Shown in pieces: positions 18,011 through 26,322 of a stretch of 64,000 nt of DNA; position 1 is the stretch's first letter, and each line of letters begins with the position of its first letter. The translations under genes were made by a program, and so were the position numbers. This DNA is from Hyphomicrobium_A sp963817485 (GTDB lineage Bacteria > Pseudomonadota > Alphaproteobacteria > Rhizobiales > Hyphomicrobiaceae). The stretch is from the NCBI GenBank assembly GCA_963817485.1, contig CAWFOR010000020.1:248001-312000 (forward strand). Reading direction: 5' to 3'. The notes under the pieces are model-generated. The model saw only the letters and a list, made by a program, of their open reading frames with translations, had not been told where the DNA came from and ran no database searches.

Positions 18011-18815
18011 ATGCGCATCCTCATCACCAACGACGACGGCTGGGGCGCCGAGGGCCTCGAGGTGCTGCGCCAGATCGCGGAGAAGCTGTCCTCCGACGTC
18101 TGGACCTTCGCGCCCGAGGTGAACCAGAGCGGCGCCTCGCACTCGATGACGCTGCACGAGCCGCTGCGCTGCAAGCAGATCGCCGACCGCACCTTCATCA
18201 TCCGCGGCACGCCGACCGACTGCGTGATCATGGGCGTGCGCCACTTCATGTTGGACAATCCGCCCGACCTCATCCTGTCGGGCGTCAACCACGGATCGAA
18301 CCTCGCGGAGGACGTGACCTACTCGGGCACCATCGCGGCGGCGATCGAGGGCACGCTGCTCGGCATCCGCTCCATCGCCATGAGCCAGACCGGCGGCTCC
18401 ATCGGCGAGGGCACGATCTATCTGGCAGACGCCGCTGACGCACGGGCCGGGCATCGTGGAGAAGCTGCTCGACACCGGATGGCCGACCGGCAGCGTCATC
18501 AACATCAACTTCCCGCCGCGGCCCCCGCAGGAGGTCACCGGCATCGCGGTGACGCGGCAGGGCCGACGCGATCAGGCGCTGCTGAACATCGACAAGCGCA
18601 ACGATCCCTGGGGCACGCCCTACTTCTGGTTCGGCTTCGAGCGGCCGCCGTCGAAGATCGTCAAGGGCACCGACCTCGGCGCCATCGACGAAGGGCTCAT
18701 CTCCATCACGCCGCTATGCCTCAACCTGACGGACGATCCGACGCGCGAGGCGCTGCAGGCGGCCTTCCCGTCCAACAATGCCGGCGCTGCCGGCAAGGGG
18801 CGCCGACGCGTCTAG
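18011..18815 (+). CDS. surE: 5'/3'-nucleotidase SurE, one frameshift
   Basis: SurE dephosphorylates nucleoside monophosphates and is linked to stress survival. The N-terminal metal site MRILITNDDGW (Asp-Asp pair), the APEVNQSGASHSMT loop, and LSGVNHGSNLAEDVTYSGT are diagnostic. After about residue 138 the frame changes. Removing A18427 restores LATPLTHGPGIV and the C-terminal half (GWPTGSVININFPP, DLGAIDEGLISITPL), giving about 267 residues, close to the usual 250-260. A pcm gene normally follows surE in this group but is absent here. Confidence 0.92.
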
Positions 18816-18968
18816 CTGCCATCGCTCCGCCGCCATGTTGTCGCCGCGGCGTCCTCATCGCAGCACAATCCCTGCGTAGTTCTTGGCGACTCGAGGCACC
18901 ACGATTTCCGGGGTCGTCTCTGCAACGCGGGCAAGGCGAAGTGACTATCCGTTGCGCAATTCTGCCCC

Positions 18969-19001
18969 CCGTTAAGGCCTTCTTAACCCCTTAACGGTTA
19001 A
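18969..19001 (+). promoter_or_regulatory. CtrA-type binding site (TTAA-N7-TTAAC)
   Basis: TTAA GGCCTTC TTAAC at 18972-18987 matches the full consensus of CtrA, the alphaproteobacterial cell-cycle response regulator. A second TTAA-rich motif (TTAACGGTTAA, 18991-19001) follows, and the two form an inverted repeat CCGTTAAGG / CCTTAACGG. The site lies about 45 bases before the start of an NlpD-like gene, whose role in division makes CtrA control plausible. The match is seen. Binding is inferred. Confidence 0.65.
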
Positions 19002-19029
19002 TCAAAGGTTGGCAGTAAAGGTGCGTATC

Positions 19030-20467
19030 ATGATGCGTTTTAGGCATTCGACTCGCGGCGCACGCGCCGTCCTCCTCCCCGCCAACTGCGCAGCCGTCGT
19101 GCTCGTCGCCGCCCTCGTCGGCGGATGCAGCGCTTCCATCAGCCGCTTCGATCTTCCGGGCTTCAGCCTCACCGACGACAAGAAGGACCAAACGTCGTCC
19201 GTGCGGACTGCGGATGCGGGCGACCACGGTCCCAACTATCTCGGCAACGATGGCCGCCCCGGCCAATACGGCTCGGCTTACGATGCGCCGCGCTCCAACT
19301 CAGACAGCCAGGTCGCGGTCGCGAACCTTCCCGACCCGCCGCCGTCCTCGCCCAACTACGGGCAGCGCGGGCAGTACGATCAGCGCGGCCAGCCGCCCTA
19401 TGACCAGCGCAGCCAGCAGCCGTACGACCAGCGCAGCCAGCAACCCTACGACCAGCGCAACTCGCAAGGCTACAATCCGCCTCCGCCCGCCCGCACGGCG
19501 CTGCGCAAGGGCGAGAGCATCGACGTGCAGCCGGGCGACACGCTCTACAAGCTGTCGCGCCGCCATCATGTCTCCGTCGCCGAGCTCATGGACGTGAACG
19601 GCCTCAGCAACCCGAGCCTGCAGCCGGGGCAGAAGATCTATCTGCCCGAGGGCTACGCCGCGCGCCATGACGAGCCGCGCCAGGTCGCGAGCGTGCAGCC
19701 CGCCGCCACCGGCGCCGCCCGCAACCAGCGTACCCTCCGACCTGCAGGCGAAGTACAGCAGCTCCTATACCGTGCGCCAGGGCGAGTCCGTTTATGGCAT
19801 CTCGCGCACCTACGGCGTGCCCGTCGCCGAGCTGCAGCAGGCCAACGGCATCACCGATCCACGCGGCGTGCGCACCGGCACGGTGCTCAAGGTTCCGGGC
19901 GGCACGCAGTCTGCGCCGCCCCCGCCGTCGTCCGATGTCGCCGATGCGTCCCCGCCGCCCCCCGGCACGTCGCAGGACCCGACCGTCATCAACCGCCGCG
20001 ACACGACGCGCGTGGCGAGCCGCAGCGACGATGTCTCGACCACCGGCACGATTGCCCCGGCGCAGGCTCCGCGCGGAAGCGTGGCGAGCGACAAGCTGCG
20101 CTGGCCCGTCAACGGCAAGATCATCACCGGCTTCGGCCAGCGCAACGACGGCACCCACAACGACGGCATCAACCTGTCGGTCCCGCAAGGCACCGCGGTG
20201 CACGCAGCCGAGAGCGGCGTCGTCGCCTACGCCGGCTCCGAGCTCAAGGGCTATGGCAACCTCGTGCTCCTGCGCCATGACAACGGCTGGGTAACGGCGT
20301 ACGCGCACAACGACGAGTTGATGGTGAAGCGCGGCGACAAGGTGCAGCGCGGCCAGGTGATTGCCAAGGCCGGGCGCACGGGCTCCGTCGACCAGCCGCA
20401 GGTGCACTTCGAGCTGCGGCAAGGCTCCAAGCCCGTCGATCCGGTGCCGTTCCTCGAGCGGCTGTAG
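19030..20467 (+). CDS. NlpD/LdpF-like lipoprotein: LysM, LysM, degenerate LytM; one frameshift
   Basis: The signal sequence ends in LVGGC, a lipobox, so a lipoprotein is expected. A low-complexity region with YDQR repeats follows, then two LysM domains that bind peptidoglycan (VQPGDTLYKLSRRHHVSVAE and SYTVRQGESVYGISRTYGV) and a C-terminal LytM/M23 domain. The zinc ligands of active M23 peptidases are replaced (HNDGINL instead of HxGxD, HFELR instead of HxH), as in NlpD/EnvC-type proteins that activate cell-wall amidases at division. One extra A near 19723 splits the frame between the LysM domains. Start ATG 19030 is chosen for AAAGG about 9 bases upstream. GTG 19021 is possible. Confidence 0.88.
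19375..19470 (+). repeat. 24-bp tandem repeat coding YDQR(S/G)Q units
   Basis: Four in-frame 24-base units encode YDQRGQPP, YDQRSQQP, YDQRSQQP and YDQRNSQG within the disordered region of the NlpD-like protein. Units two and three are nearly identical at DNA level, so copy number may vary between strains. Confidence 0.85.
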
Positions 20468-20533
20468 GTCAGGGAGGGCTCGCCGGTGTCGGAGAAGAGA
20501 TCTGATGCTGGTCCGGGTTCGAGCGAAAAGCGC

Positions 20534-20875
20534 TCAGTCGCGCCCGAAGGCCTTGCGCAGCTCATCCTTGGCGCGTTCCAGCACGCGCTTGCGCTTTGCC
20601 GGCAGGGTCTTTCCCGCGCGGTTGACGTAGAAAGTCAGCATGGACATGGCCGAGCGATAGGGCTCGGACTTGCGCCGGCGACTGCGCTCAGCCGAGCGCT
20701 TGAGGGAGGCGGCGATCGCCTTGGGGTCGTCCTTGCTGAAGACGCTCGCTTCGAGATCGAGTGCGTCGCTCTTCCGGGTCACAGCCTGCGACCACTTCTT
20801 CTTCGTGGCAGCCCTGGAACCGCGCTTGTGCGCCTTAGCCTCGCTCGCCGTCGGGCGGCGCTTTCGCTTGCTCAT
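20534..20875 (-). CDS. DUF3175 family protein
   Basis: A 113-residue, very basic protein. The core KKWSQAVTRKSDALDLEASV, FSKDDPKAIAASLKRSAERS, SAMSMLTFYVNRAGKTLP and RAKDELRKAFGR are what I recognise as DUF3175, a family without known function. An in-frame upstream extension to 21025 exists, but ATG 20875 has GGAGG eight bases ahead and begins MSKRKRRP, so it is preferred. The charge suggests nucleic-acid contact, which is only a guess. It lies convergent to the NlpD-like gene. Confidence 0.85.
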   Translation of the reverse strand: MSKRKRRPTASEAKAHKRGSRAATKKKWSQAVTRKSDALDLEASVFSKDDPKAIAASLKRSAERSRRRKSEPYRSAMSMLTFYVNRAGKTLPAKRKRVLERAKDELRKAFGRD

Positions 20876-20939
20876 GGCGAAACCTCCGCCAACGTAACGT
20901 GGTAGGCCAGGGAAGGTTGCGCCCTTAACTGCGTAGCCC

Positions 20940-21827
20940 TCACGGCTCCAATCGCTTGCCGAGCCGGCCCGCAAGCGCCTGCGTGAACTGCCAGGCGACG
21001 CGGCCCGAGCGCGCCCCGCGGCCAATGCTCCACTCCAGCGCCTCGCGTACGAGCTCCTCGTCTTTGATCTTCAGGCGATAGTGCGCCGCGTAGCCGCGCA
21101 CCATGTCGAGGAAGGCGTCCTGGCTGCAGTTGTGGAAGCCGAGCCAGAGGCCGAACCGGTCCGACAGCGAGACCTTCTCCTCCACCGCCTCCGACGGGTT
21201 GATCGCGGTCGAGCGCTCGTTCTCGACCATCTCGCGCGGCATCAGGTGGCGCCGGTTGGAAGTGGCGTAGAAGATGACGTTCTCGGGGCGTCCCTCGATG
21301 CCGCCTTCGAGCACCGCCTTCAGGGATTTGTAGCTCGTGTCCTCCTTGTCGAAGGAGAGGTCGTCGCAGAAGACGATGAAGCGGTGGGGGCTCTTGCGCA
21401 GGAGAGCGAGGCAGCGCGGCAGCGAGCCGATGTCCTCGCGATGGATCTCGACGAGCTTCAGATCGCTTCCTTGCGCACGCAGCTCCTTTTGCAGGCGTGC
21501 GCGCACGTCGGCATGCACCGCCTTGACGAGGGACGATTTGCCCATGCCGCGCGCGCCCCAGAGCAGCGCGTTGTTGGCGGGCAGGCGGCAGGCAAAGCGC
21601 TCGGTATTTTCGGCAAGCTGCGGGGCCACGGCCTCGAGGCCCTTCAAGAGCTCGAGCGAAACGCGGTTTACCTGACCGACGGGCTCGAAGCCTTCGCGCT
21701 CGGGCTGCCAGATGAACGCCTCGGCCGCGTCGAAATCGGGCTCGACCGGGGCAGGAGCCGCCAGTCTTTCCAATGCGGCGGCGAGGCGCTCGAGCCGCGC
21801 GAAGAGGGCCGCTTCATCGTTCATCAT
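20940..21827 (-). CDS. DUF815-type AAA ATPase
   Basis: A 295-residue P-loop ATPase with Walker A GARGMGKSSLV (near residue 90), Walker B RFIVFCDDLSF, a sensor-like FYATSNRRHLMP and a C-terminal helical lid with IGRGARSGRVAWQF. DUF815 proteins are widespread and uncharacterised, and in Hyphomicrobiales this one lies between the LysM/M23 gene and yajC as here. The MM start at 21827 is used, since a longer frame to 21953 adds only unconserved residues. It diverges from yajC. Confidence 0.9.
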   Translation of the reverse strand: MMNDEAALFARLERLAAALERLAAPAPVEPDFDAAEAFIWQPEREGFEPVGQVNRVSLELLKGLEAVAPQLAENTERFACRLPANNALLWGARGMGKSSLVKAVHADVRARLQKELRAQGSDLKLVEIHREDIGSLPRCLALLRKSPHRFIVFCDDLSFDKEDTSYKSLKAVLEGGIEGRPENVIFYATSNRRHLMPREMVENERSTAINPSEAVEEKVSLSDRFGLWLGFHNCSQDAFLDMVRGYAAHYRLKIKDEELVREALEWSIGRGARSGRVAWQFTQALAGRLGKRLEP

Positions 21828-22066
21828 GGGTCTCGCAAATGACTGCTGCGCCAGCGATTTTGCTTGTTTCCGTCGGGCGTAGGCTTCTATAGCGCGAGCG
21901 GCGGCGAAGTCACCCGGCTTGTGCTGGATTTCTCGCGCCGTCGACAGTTGCAAAGCTGGCGCTCAGCACTATAGTCACGGCACTTTTTCAGGCAGGAGAG
22001 GCGCTGGAGGGCTGCGCTCGCGCAGGTTAACCTTCTGTTGCCCGACATCCGCAAGGGGACGGACGA

Positions 22067-22408
22067 ATGTTCATCACGCCGGCATACGCGCAGGCTGGAA
22101 GCGCCACCGATGCTTTCGGAGGCATCGGCGGCTTGCTGTTCCCCATGCTGCTGATGATCGTGATCTTCTACATCCTTGTCATCCGTCCTCAGCAGCAGCG
22201 CGCCAAGGACCATCGCGAGCTCGTGGGCAAGGTGCGCCGCGGCGACACCGTGATCACCTCGGGCGGCTTCGTCGGCAAGGTCACCAAGGCCGCCGACAAC
22301 TCCGACGAGGTCGAGGTCGAGCTGTCCGACAACATGCGCGTGCGCGTGCTGAAATCGACGCTCATGGACGTGCGCGCCAAGGGCGAGACGGTCAAAGAGG
22401 CAACCTAA
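22067..22408 (+). CDS. yajC: Preprotein translocase accessory subunit YajC
   Basis: A 113-residue single-span membrane protein that associates with SecDF. It has the N-terminal membrane segment (LLFPMLLMIVIFYILVIRPQ), the family RPQQQRAKDHRELVGKVRRG boundary and VITSGGFVGKVTKA. It is followed 46 bases later by secD. The divergent DUF815 gene leaves about 240 bases upstream for promoters. Confidence 0.95.
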   Translation: MFITPAYAQAGSATDAFGGIGGLLFPMLLMIVIFYILVIRPQQQRAKDHRELVGKVRRGDTVITSGGFVGKVTKAADNSDEVEVELSDNMRVRVLKSTLMDVRAKGETVKEAT

Positions 22409-22454
22409 GCCCCGATCCAGGAATTGGACGCAACCCCAAGAGAAAATCGTCGCG

Positions 22455-24075
22455 ATGCTGCACTTCGACCGCTGGAAAATCGTCCTCATCGTGCTGACGT
22501 GCCTTGCCGGCGTCGTCTTCACGCTACCGAACTTCTTCTCGAAGGAGACGGTGGACAGCTGGCCGCGATGGGTGCCCCACCGCCAGCTGCCGCTCGGCCT
22601 CGACCTTCGCGGCGGCGCGCACCTTCTCCTGGCCATGGACACCAACGAGCTGGAGAAGGACTGGCTCACGACGCTGCGCGATGACGCGCGCAAGCAATTG
22701 CGCGAGGCCAAGATCGGTTTCAGCGGCCTCAGCATCGCCGGCAACTCGGTGCAGGTGAAGGTCTCCAAGCCCGAGGACATGGACAAGGCCTACGCCGCCT
22801 TGAAGAAGCTCATCCAGCCTATCGGCAACGCCATCCTCGGCACCGGCGGCAACGACATCTCGGTCGAGCAGACGCCGCCCGACGTGATCACGCTGCGCCC
22901 GACCGAGCAGGGACTGCAGCACCGCGTCTCGAGCGCGGCGAGTGCGGCGATCGAGACCGTCAACCGCCGCGTCAACGCCATGGGCACGGCGGAGTCGACC
23001 GTGGTGCGCCAGGGCAGCGACCGCATCCTCGTGCAGTTCCCCGGCCTGCAGGACACCAAGCAGCTCAAGGACCTCATCGGTCAGACCGCCAAGCTGACGT
23101 TTCACGCCGTGCACCCGACGGTGACGGCGGAGGAAGCCAAGCAGACGCGGGCGCCGATCGGCTACAAGGTCTATCCGTCGGGCGAGGGCGAGGCCGGCCG
23201 CTCCTACGTGCTGCAAGAGACGCCGGTCGTCTCCGGCGAGGATCTCGTCGACGCGCAGCCGGGCTTTGACTCGCGCACCAACGAGCCGATCATCTCCTTC
23301 CGCTTCAACCAGTCGGGCGCGCGCAAGTTCGCCAACTTCACCAAGGACAACGTCGGCTCGCCGTTCGCCATCGTGCTCGACGACAAGGTGCTCTCGGCCC
23401 CCGTCGTGCGCGAGCCGATCCTCGGCGGATCGGGCCAGATCTCGGGCAGCTTCACCGTCGATTCCGCAACGACGCTCGCGGTGCAGCTTCGCTCCGGCGC
23501 GCTGCCGACCAAGCTGACGATCGTCGAGGAGCGTACGGTCGGACCCTCGCTCGGCGCCGACTCCATCGAGGCCGGCAAGCTCGCGGGCCTCGTCGGCTGC
23601 TTCCTCACCGGCCTCTTGACCATCGTCGCCTACGGGACGTTCGGCGTGATCGCGGTGGTCGGCCTCTTGGTGCACGGCTTCCTGATCGTCGCCGCGATGA
23701 CAATCATCGGCACGACGCTCACGCTGCCGGGCATCGCCGGCTTCGTGCTCACGATCGGCATGGCGGTCGACGCCAACGTGCTGATCTACGAGCGCATCCG
23801 CGAGGAGCTGCGCTCCGGGCAAGACGCCGATCGCGGCGATCGAGCAAGGTTTTCAACGCGCGTTCATCACGATCTTCGACAGCCAGCTCACGACGCTAGC
23901 CGCCGCCGTCATCATGTTCTGGCTCGGCTCCGGGCCGATCCGCGGTTTCGCCGTGACGCTGACCATCGGCATCCTCACGTCCGTGTTCTCCGCCGTCACC
24001 GTGACCCGCCTTCTCGTCGTCTGGTGGCTCAGGGCGCAGAAGGGCAAGGGCCGTATCGTCGAAGTGCCGGTCTAG
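22455..24075 (+). CDS. secD: Protein translocase subunit SecD, one frameshift
   Basis: SecD is an RND-type membrane protein that uses the proton gradient to help release exported proteins. The first frame holds the first membrane helix, the LGLDLRGGAHLLL motif, the periplasmic P1 region with VNRRVNAMGTAESTVVRQG, and helices 2-4 (IAGFVLTIGMAVDANVLIYE). At 23821 one extra A changes frame. Corrected, the sequence runs SGQTPIAAIEQGFQRAF, then TIFDSQLTTLAAAVIMF to VEVPV-like residues at 24072. Total about 539 residues, normal for an alphaproteobacterial SecD. It is followed 10 bases later by secF. Confidence 0.93.
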
Positions 24076-24085
24076 AGAGGCAACG

Positions 24086-25057
24086 ATGTTTTTCCCTGTT
24101 CCCAACTTCAAGGGCTTCGACTTCTTCCCGCACAACACGCGGCTGCCCTTCATGCGCTACAAGGGCATTTGCCTCGCGCTGTCGATCGCCTTCATGGCGG
24201 CGTCGCTCGGCCTCTATTTCACGCGCGGGCTCAACTATGGCGTCGACTTCAAGGGCGGCTCGCTGATCGAGGTGCAGTCGAAGAACGGGCCGGCCGATCT
24301 GCACGACATCCGCACCAAGCTCAACGCGCTCGGCGTCGGCAACGTGCAGATCCAGAGCTTCGGCGCCGATACCGACGTGTTGATCCGTGTCGAGCAACAG
24401 CCGGGCGGCGAGGGCAACCAGCAGGTGGCCATGAAGAAGGTGGTCGATGCGCTGGGTGACGGCTTCACGCAACGCCGTATCGAGGTCGTCGGACCGGCGG
24501 TGTCGAGCGAGCTGCGGCGCACCGGCATCATCGCGGTCTTCGCCTCGATCATCGCCATCATCGTCTACGTGTGGTTCCGCTTCGAATGGCAGTTCGCCGC
24601 CGGCTGCGTGATCGCGCTGCTGCACGACGTGCTCGTGACCGTCGGCTTGTTCTCGCTGCTGCAGCTCGATTTCGATCTATCGATCGTCGCGGCGCTTCTG
24701 ACCATCCTCGGCTACTCGGTGAACGACAGCGTTGTCGTGTCCGACCGCATCCGCGAGAATTTGCGCAAGTTCAAGCGGATGAATCTCGACGAGCTGCTCA
24801 ATATCTCGATCAACGAGACGCTGTCGCGCACGATCCTCACCGGCATGACCGCGATCGCGGGCATCCTGGCGCTGCTCATCTTCGGCGGCGAGGTGATCCG
24901 CAACTTCTCCTTTGCCATGCTGTTCGGCATCGTCATCGGCACCTATTCCTCGATCTTCATCGCCGCGCCGCTGCTCGGCTACCTCGGCATCAAGCGCGAC
25001 ACTGTCGGCCATGCCGTGAAGACGAAGGAGCCGGCTGGCGCAAAGGCCAAGACCTAG
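24086..25057 (+). CDS. secF: Protein translocase subunit SecF
   Basis: A 323-residue partner of SecD with six membrane helices. Diagnostic segments are LNYGVDFKGGSLIEV (family GGxxI/V motif), the RRIEVVGPAVSSELRRTG boundary, YVWFRFEWQFAAG, and TILGYSVNDSVVVSDRIREN with conserved Asp/Arg residues of the proton path. The ATG follows GAGAGGC. It lies in one operon with yajC and secD. Confidence 0.96.
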   Translation: MFFPVPNFKGFDFFPHNTRLPFMRYKGICLALSIAFMAASLGLYFTRGLNYGVDFKGGSLIEVQSKNGPADLHDIRTKLNALGVGNVQIQSFGADTDVLIRVEQQPGGEGNQQVAMKKVVDALGDGFTQRRIEVVGPAVSSELRRTGIIAVFASIIAIIVYVWFRFEWQFAAGCVIALLHDVLVTVGLFSLLQLDFDLSIVAALLTILGYSVNDSVVVSDRIRENLRKFKRMNLDELLNISINETLSRTILTGMTAIAGILALLIFGGEVIRNFSFAMLFGIVIGTYSSIFIAAPLLGYLGIKRDTVGHAVKTKEPAGAKAKT

Positions 25058-25084
25058 CCGCTGGGCGCAGCGCGAGGAGAGGCG

Positions 25085-25462
25085 ATGGCTCCGGCTCCCG
25101 CCCACTATCCGCAACGCGCGCCGATCGACGCCTACGGCAACGGCGGCTTCCGCTTCGCGGGCATGAGCCACCGCGGCTCGGTGATGATCCTGCCGAGCGG
25201 CATCTATGCCTGGGACGTCAAGACCATCGATGACGTGACGGCTGAGACGTGCGCGGCGTTCCTGCGCGAGATCAAGCCGCCGGGGTTCGTGCTGCTCGGC
25301 GCCGGGCCCTCGCACGCGCTTCCTTCAGCAGAAGTGCGTAAACTCTTTGCCGAGGCGCGCATCGGGCTCGAGCCAATGAGCACGGGCGCCGCTGCCCGCA
25401 CATTCAACGTGCTGCTGGCGGAAGGGCGCGACGTGAGCGCCGGCCTCATTGCGGTTGAATGA
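25085..25462 (+). CDS. Mth938-domain protein (NDUFAF3-like)
   Basis: A 125-residue Mth938 (DUF498) domain protein. Markers are DAYGNGGFRFAGMSHRGSV, the LPSGIYAW turn, and VLLGAGPSHALPSAEVR. The mitochondrial relative NDUFAF3 is a complex I assembly factor, and its bacterial homologues often lie next to secDF, as here. The next gene resembles NDUFAF6, a second complex I factor, so a shared role in NADH dehydrogenase assembly is a reasonable inference. It is 27 bases downstream of secF and 12 bases upstream of its neighbour. Confidence 0.87.
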   Translation: MAPAPAHYPQRAPIDAYGNGGFRFAGMSHRGSVMILPSGIYAWDVKTIDDVTAETCAAFLREIKPPGFVLLGAGPSHALPSAEVRKLFAEARIGLEPMSTGAAARTFNVLLAEGRDVSAGLIAVE

Positions 25463-25474
25463 CGTGGTGGCCAT

Positions 25475-26296
25475 ATGGCGGAGCCGAACGATCGCGAGCT
25501 TGCTACCGACGCCGCGGTCGAGGACGCGGCCCGCGCCAACGCGCTCGACCGCTACCTGGCCGCGCGTCTCGCCCCGCGCGCGGCGCGCCGCGACCTGATC
25601 GCGCTCGCCGCTTTCGTGGGCGATACCGCGCGCATCGCCGCCACCGCGAGCGAGCCGTTGATCGGAGAGATCCGGCTGCAGTGGTGGCGCGACGTGCTGG
25701 AGGCGGGTCCTGCCGAGCGCGAGGCCACCGGCAATCCGGTCGCCGACGCCCTGCGGGAGGCGATCGCGCGCCATGGTTTACCGGCAGAGCCGTTTGCGAA
25801 GCTGCTCGACGCCCGCTCGCGCGCGCTCGATCCGGAGTTCGGCATGGGTGGCGCGGCGCTGGACCAGCATCTCGATGAGACCGAGGGCGCGGCCTTCCGC
25901 CTCGCCGCACGCATCCTGGGCGTGCCTCCCGGAGAAGCAGCCGACAAATTGCTCTTCGCGGCAGGTCAATCCTACGGGCGCGTTCAGCTCCTGCGCACCG
26001 TTCCGCTCATGCTCGAGGCGCGCCAACGCTCTCCGCGAGCGCATCTGGTTAATGATTGGGCAGAGCTTGCGCCGGCGATCCTCGACGGTGCGAGAAGCTC
26101 GCTGCAGCAAGTGCGCCGGAACTCACGCGCCGCACCGGAGAGCGCCAACGCCGCAATCCTCCCCGCCGCCCTCGTGGAGCCCTATTTGGCAGCTTTGGAG
26201 AGGCTGGGACCGGCGATCGTTCGCGAGCGTGCCGACATCTCGCCGCTGACGCGCGTGTGGCGTCTGTGGCGGGCAAGCGTTCGCGGCACAATCTGA
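25475..26296 (+). CDS. Phytoene/squalene synthase-like protein (NDUFAF6-like)
   Basis: A 273-residue protein of the squalene/phytoene synthase fold. It shows LDRYLAARLAPRAARRDLIA, SEPLIGEIRLQWWRDVLE and GRVQLLRTVPLMLEARQ, the pattern of the NDUFAF6 branch, and lacks the paired Asp-rich motifs of true prenyl synthases. It is therefore unlikely to make carotenoids and more likely an assembly factor for respiratory complex I, in line with its Mth938 neighbour. No carotenoid genes lie nearby. Confidence 0.82.
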   Translation: MAEPNDRELATDAAVEDAARANALDRYLAARLAPRAARRDLIALAAFVGDTARIAATASEPLIGEIRLQWWRDVLEAGPAEREATGNPVADALREAIARHGLPAEPFAKLLDARSRALDPEFGMGGAALDQHLDETEGAAFRLAARILGVPPGEAADKLLFAAGQSYGRVQLLRTVPLMLEARQRSPRAHLVNDWAELAPAILDGARSSLQQVRRNSRAAPESANAAILPAALVEPYLAALERLGPAIVRERADISPLTRVWRLWRASVRGTI

Positions 26297-26322
26297 GCGA
26301 CGCGGCGAGGCGGAGGTAAGGC

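Noticed and set aside
19375..19470. Short tandem repeats as a CRISPR array
   Set aside because: The 24-base units are contiguous, in frame within a coding region and without spacers. No cas genes are present in the window.
19030..20467. Active M23 metallopeptidase
   Set aside because: The zinc ligands are replaced (HNDGIN, HFELR), so it is more likely a non-catalytic activator.
20876..21025. N-terminal extension of the DUF3175 protein to 21025
   Set aside because: The extra residues are low-complexity, overlap the neighbouring ATPase gene and lack a ribosome site, whereas ATG 20875 has GGAGG at a proper distance.
25475..26296. Carotenoid or hopanoid biosynthesis gene
   Set aside because: The paired Asp-rich motifs of phytoene/squalene synthases are not visible and no pathway genes adjoin. 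The NDUFAF6-like branch fits better.
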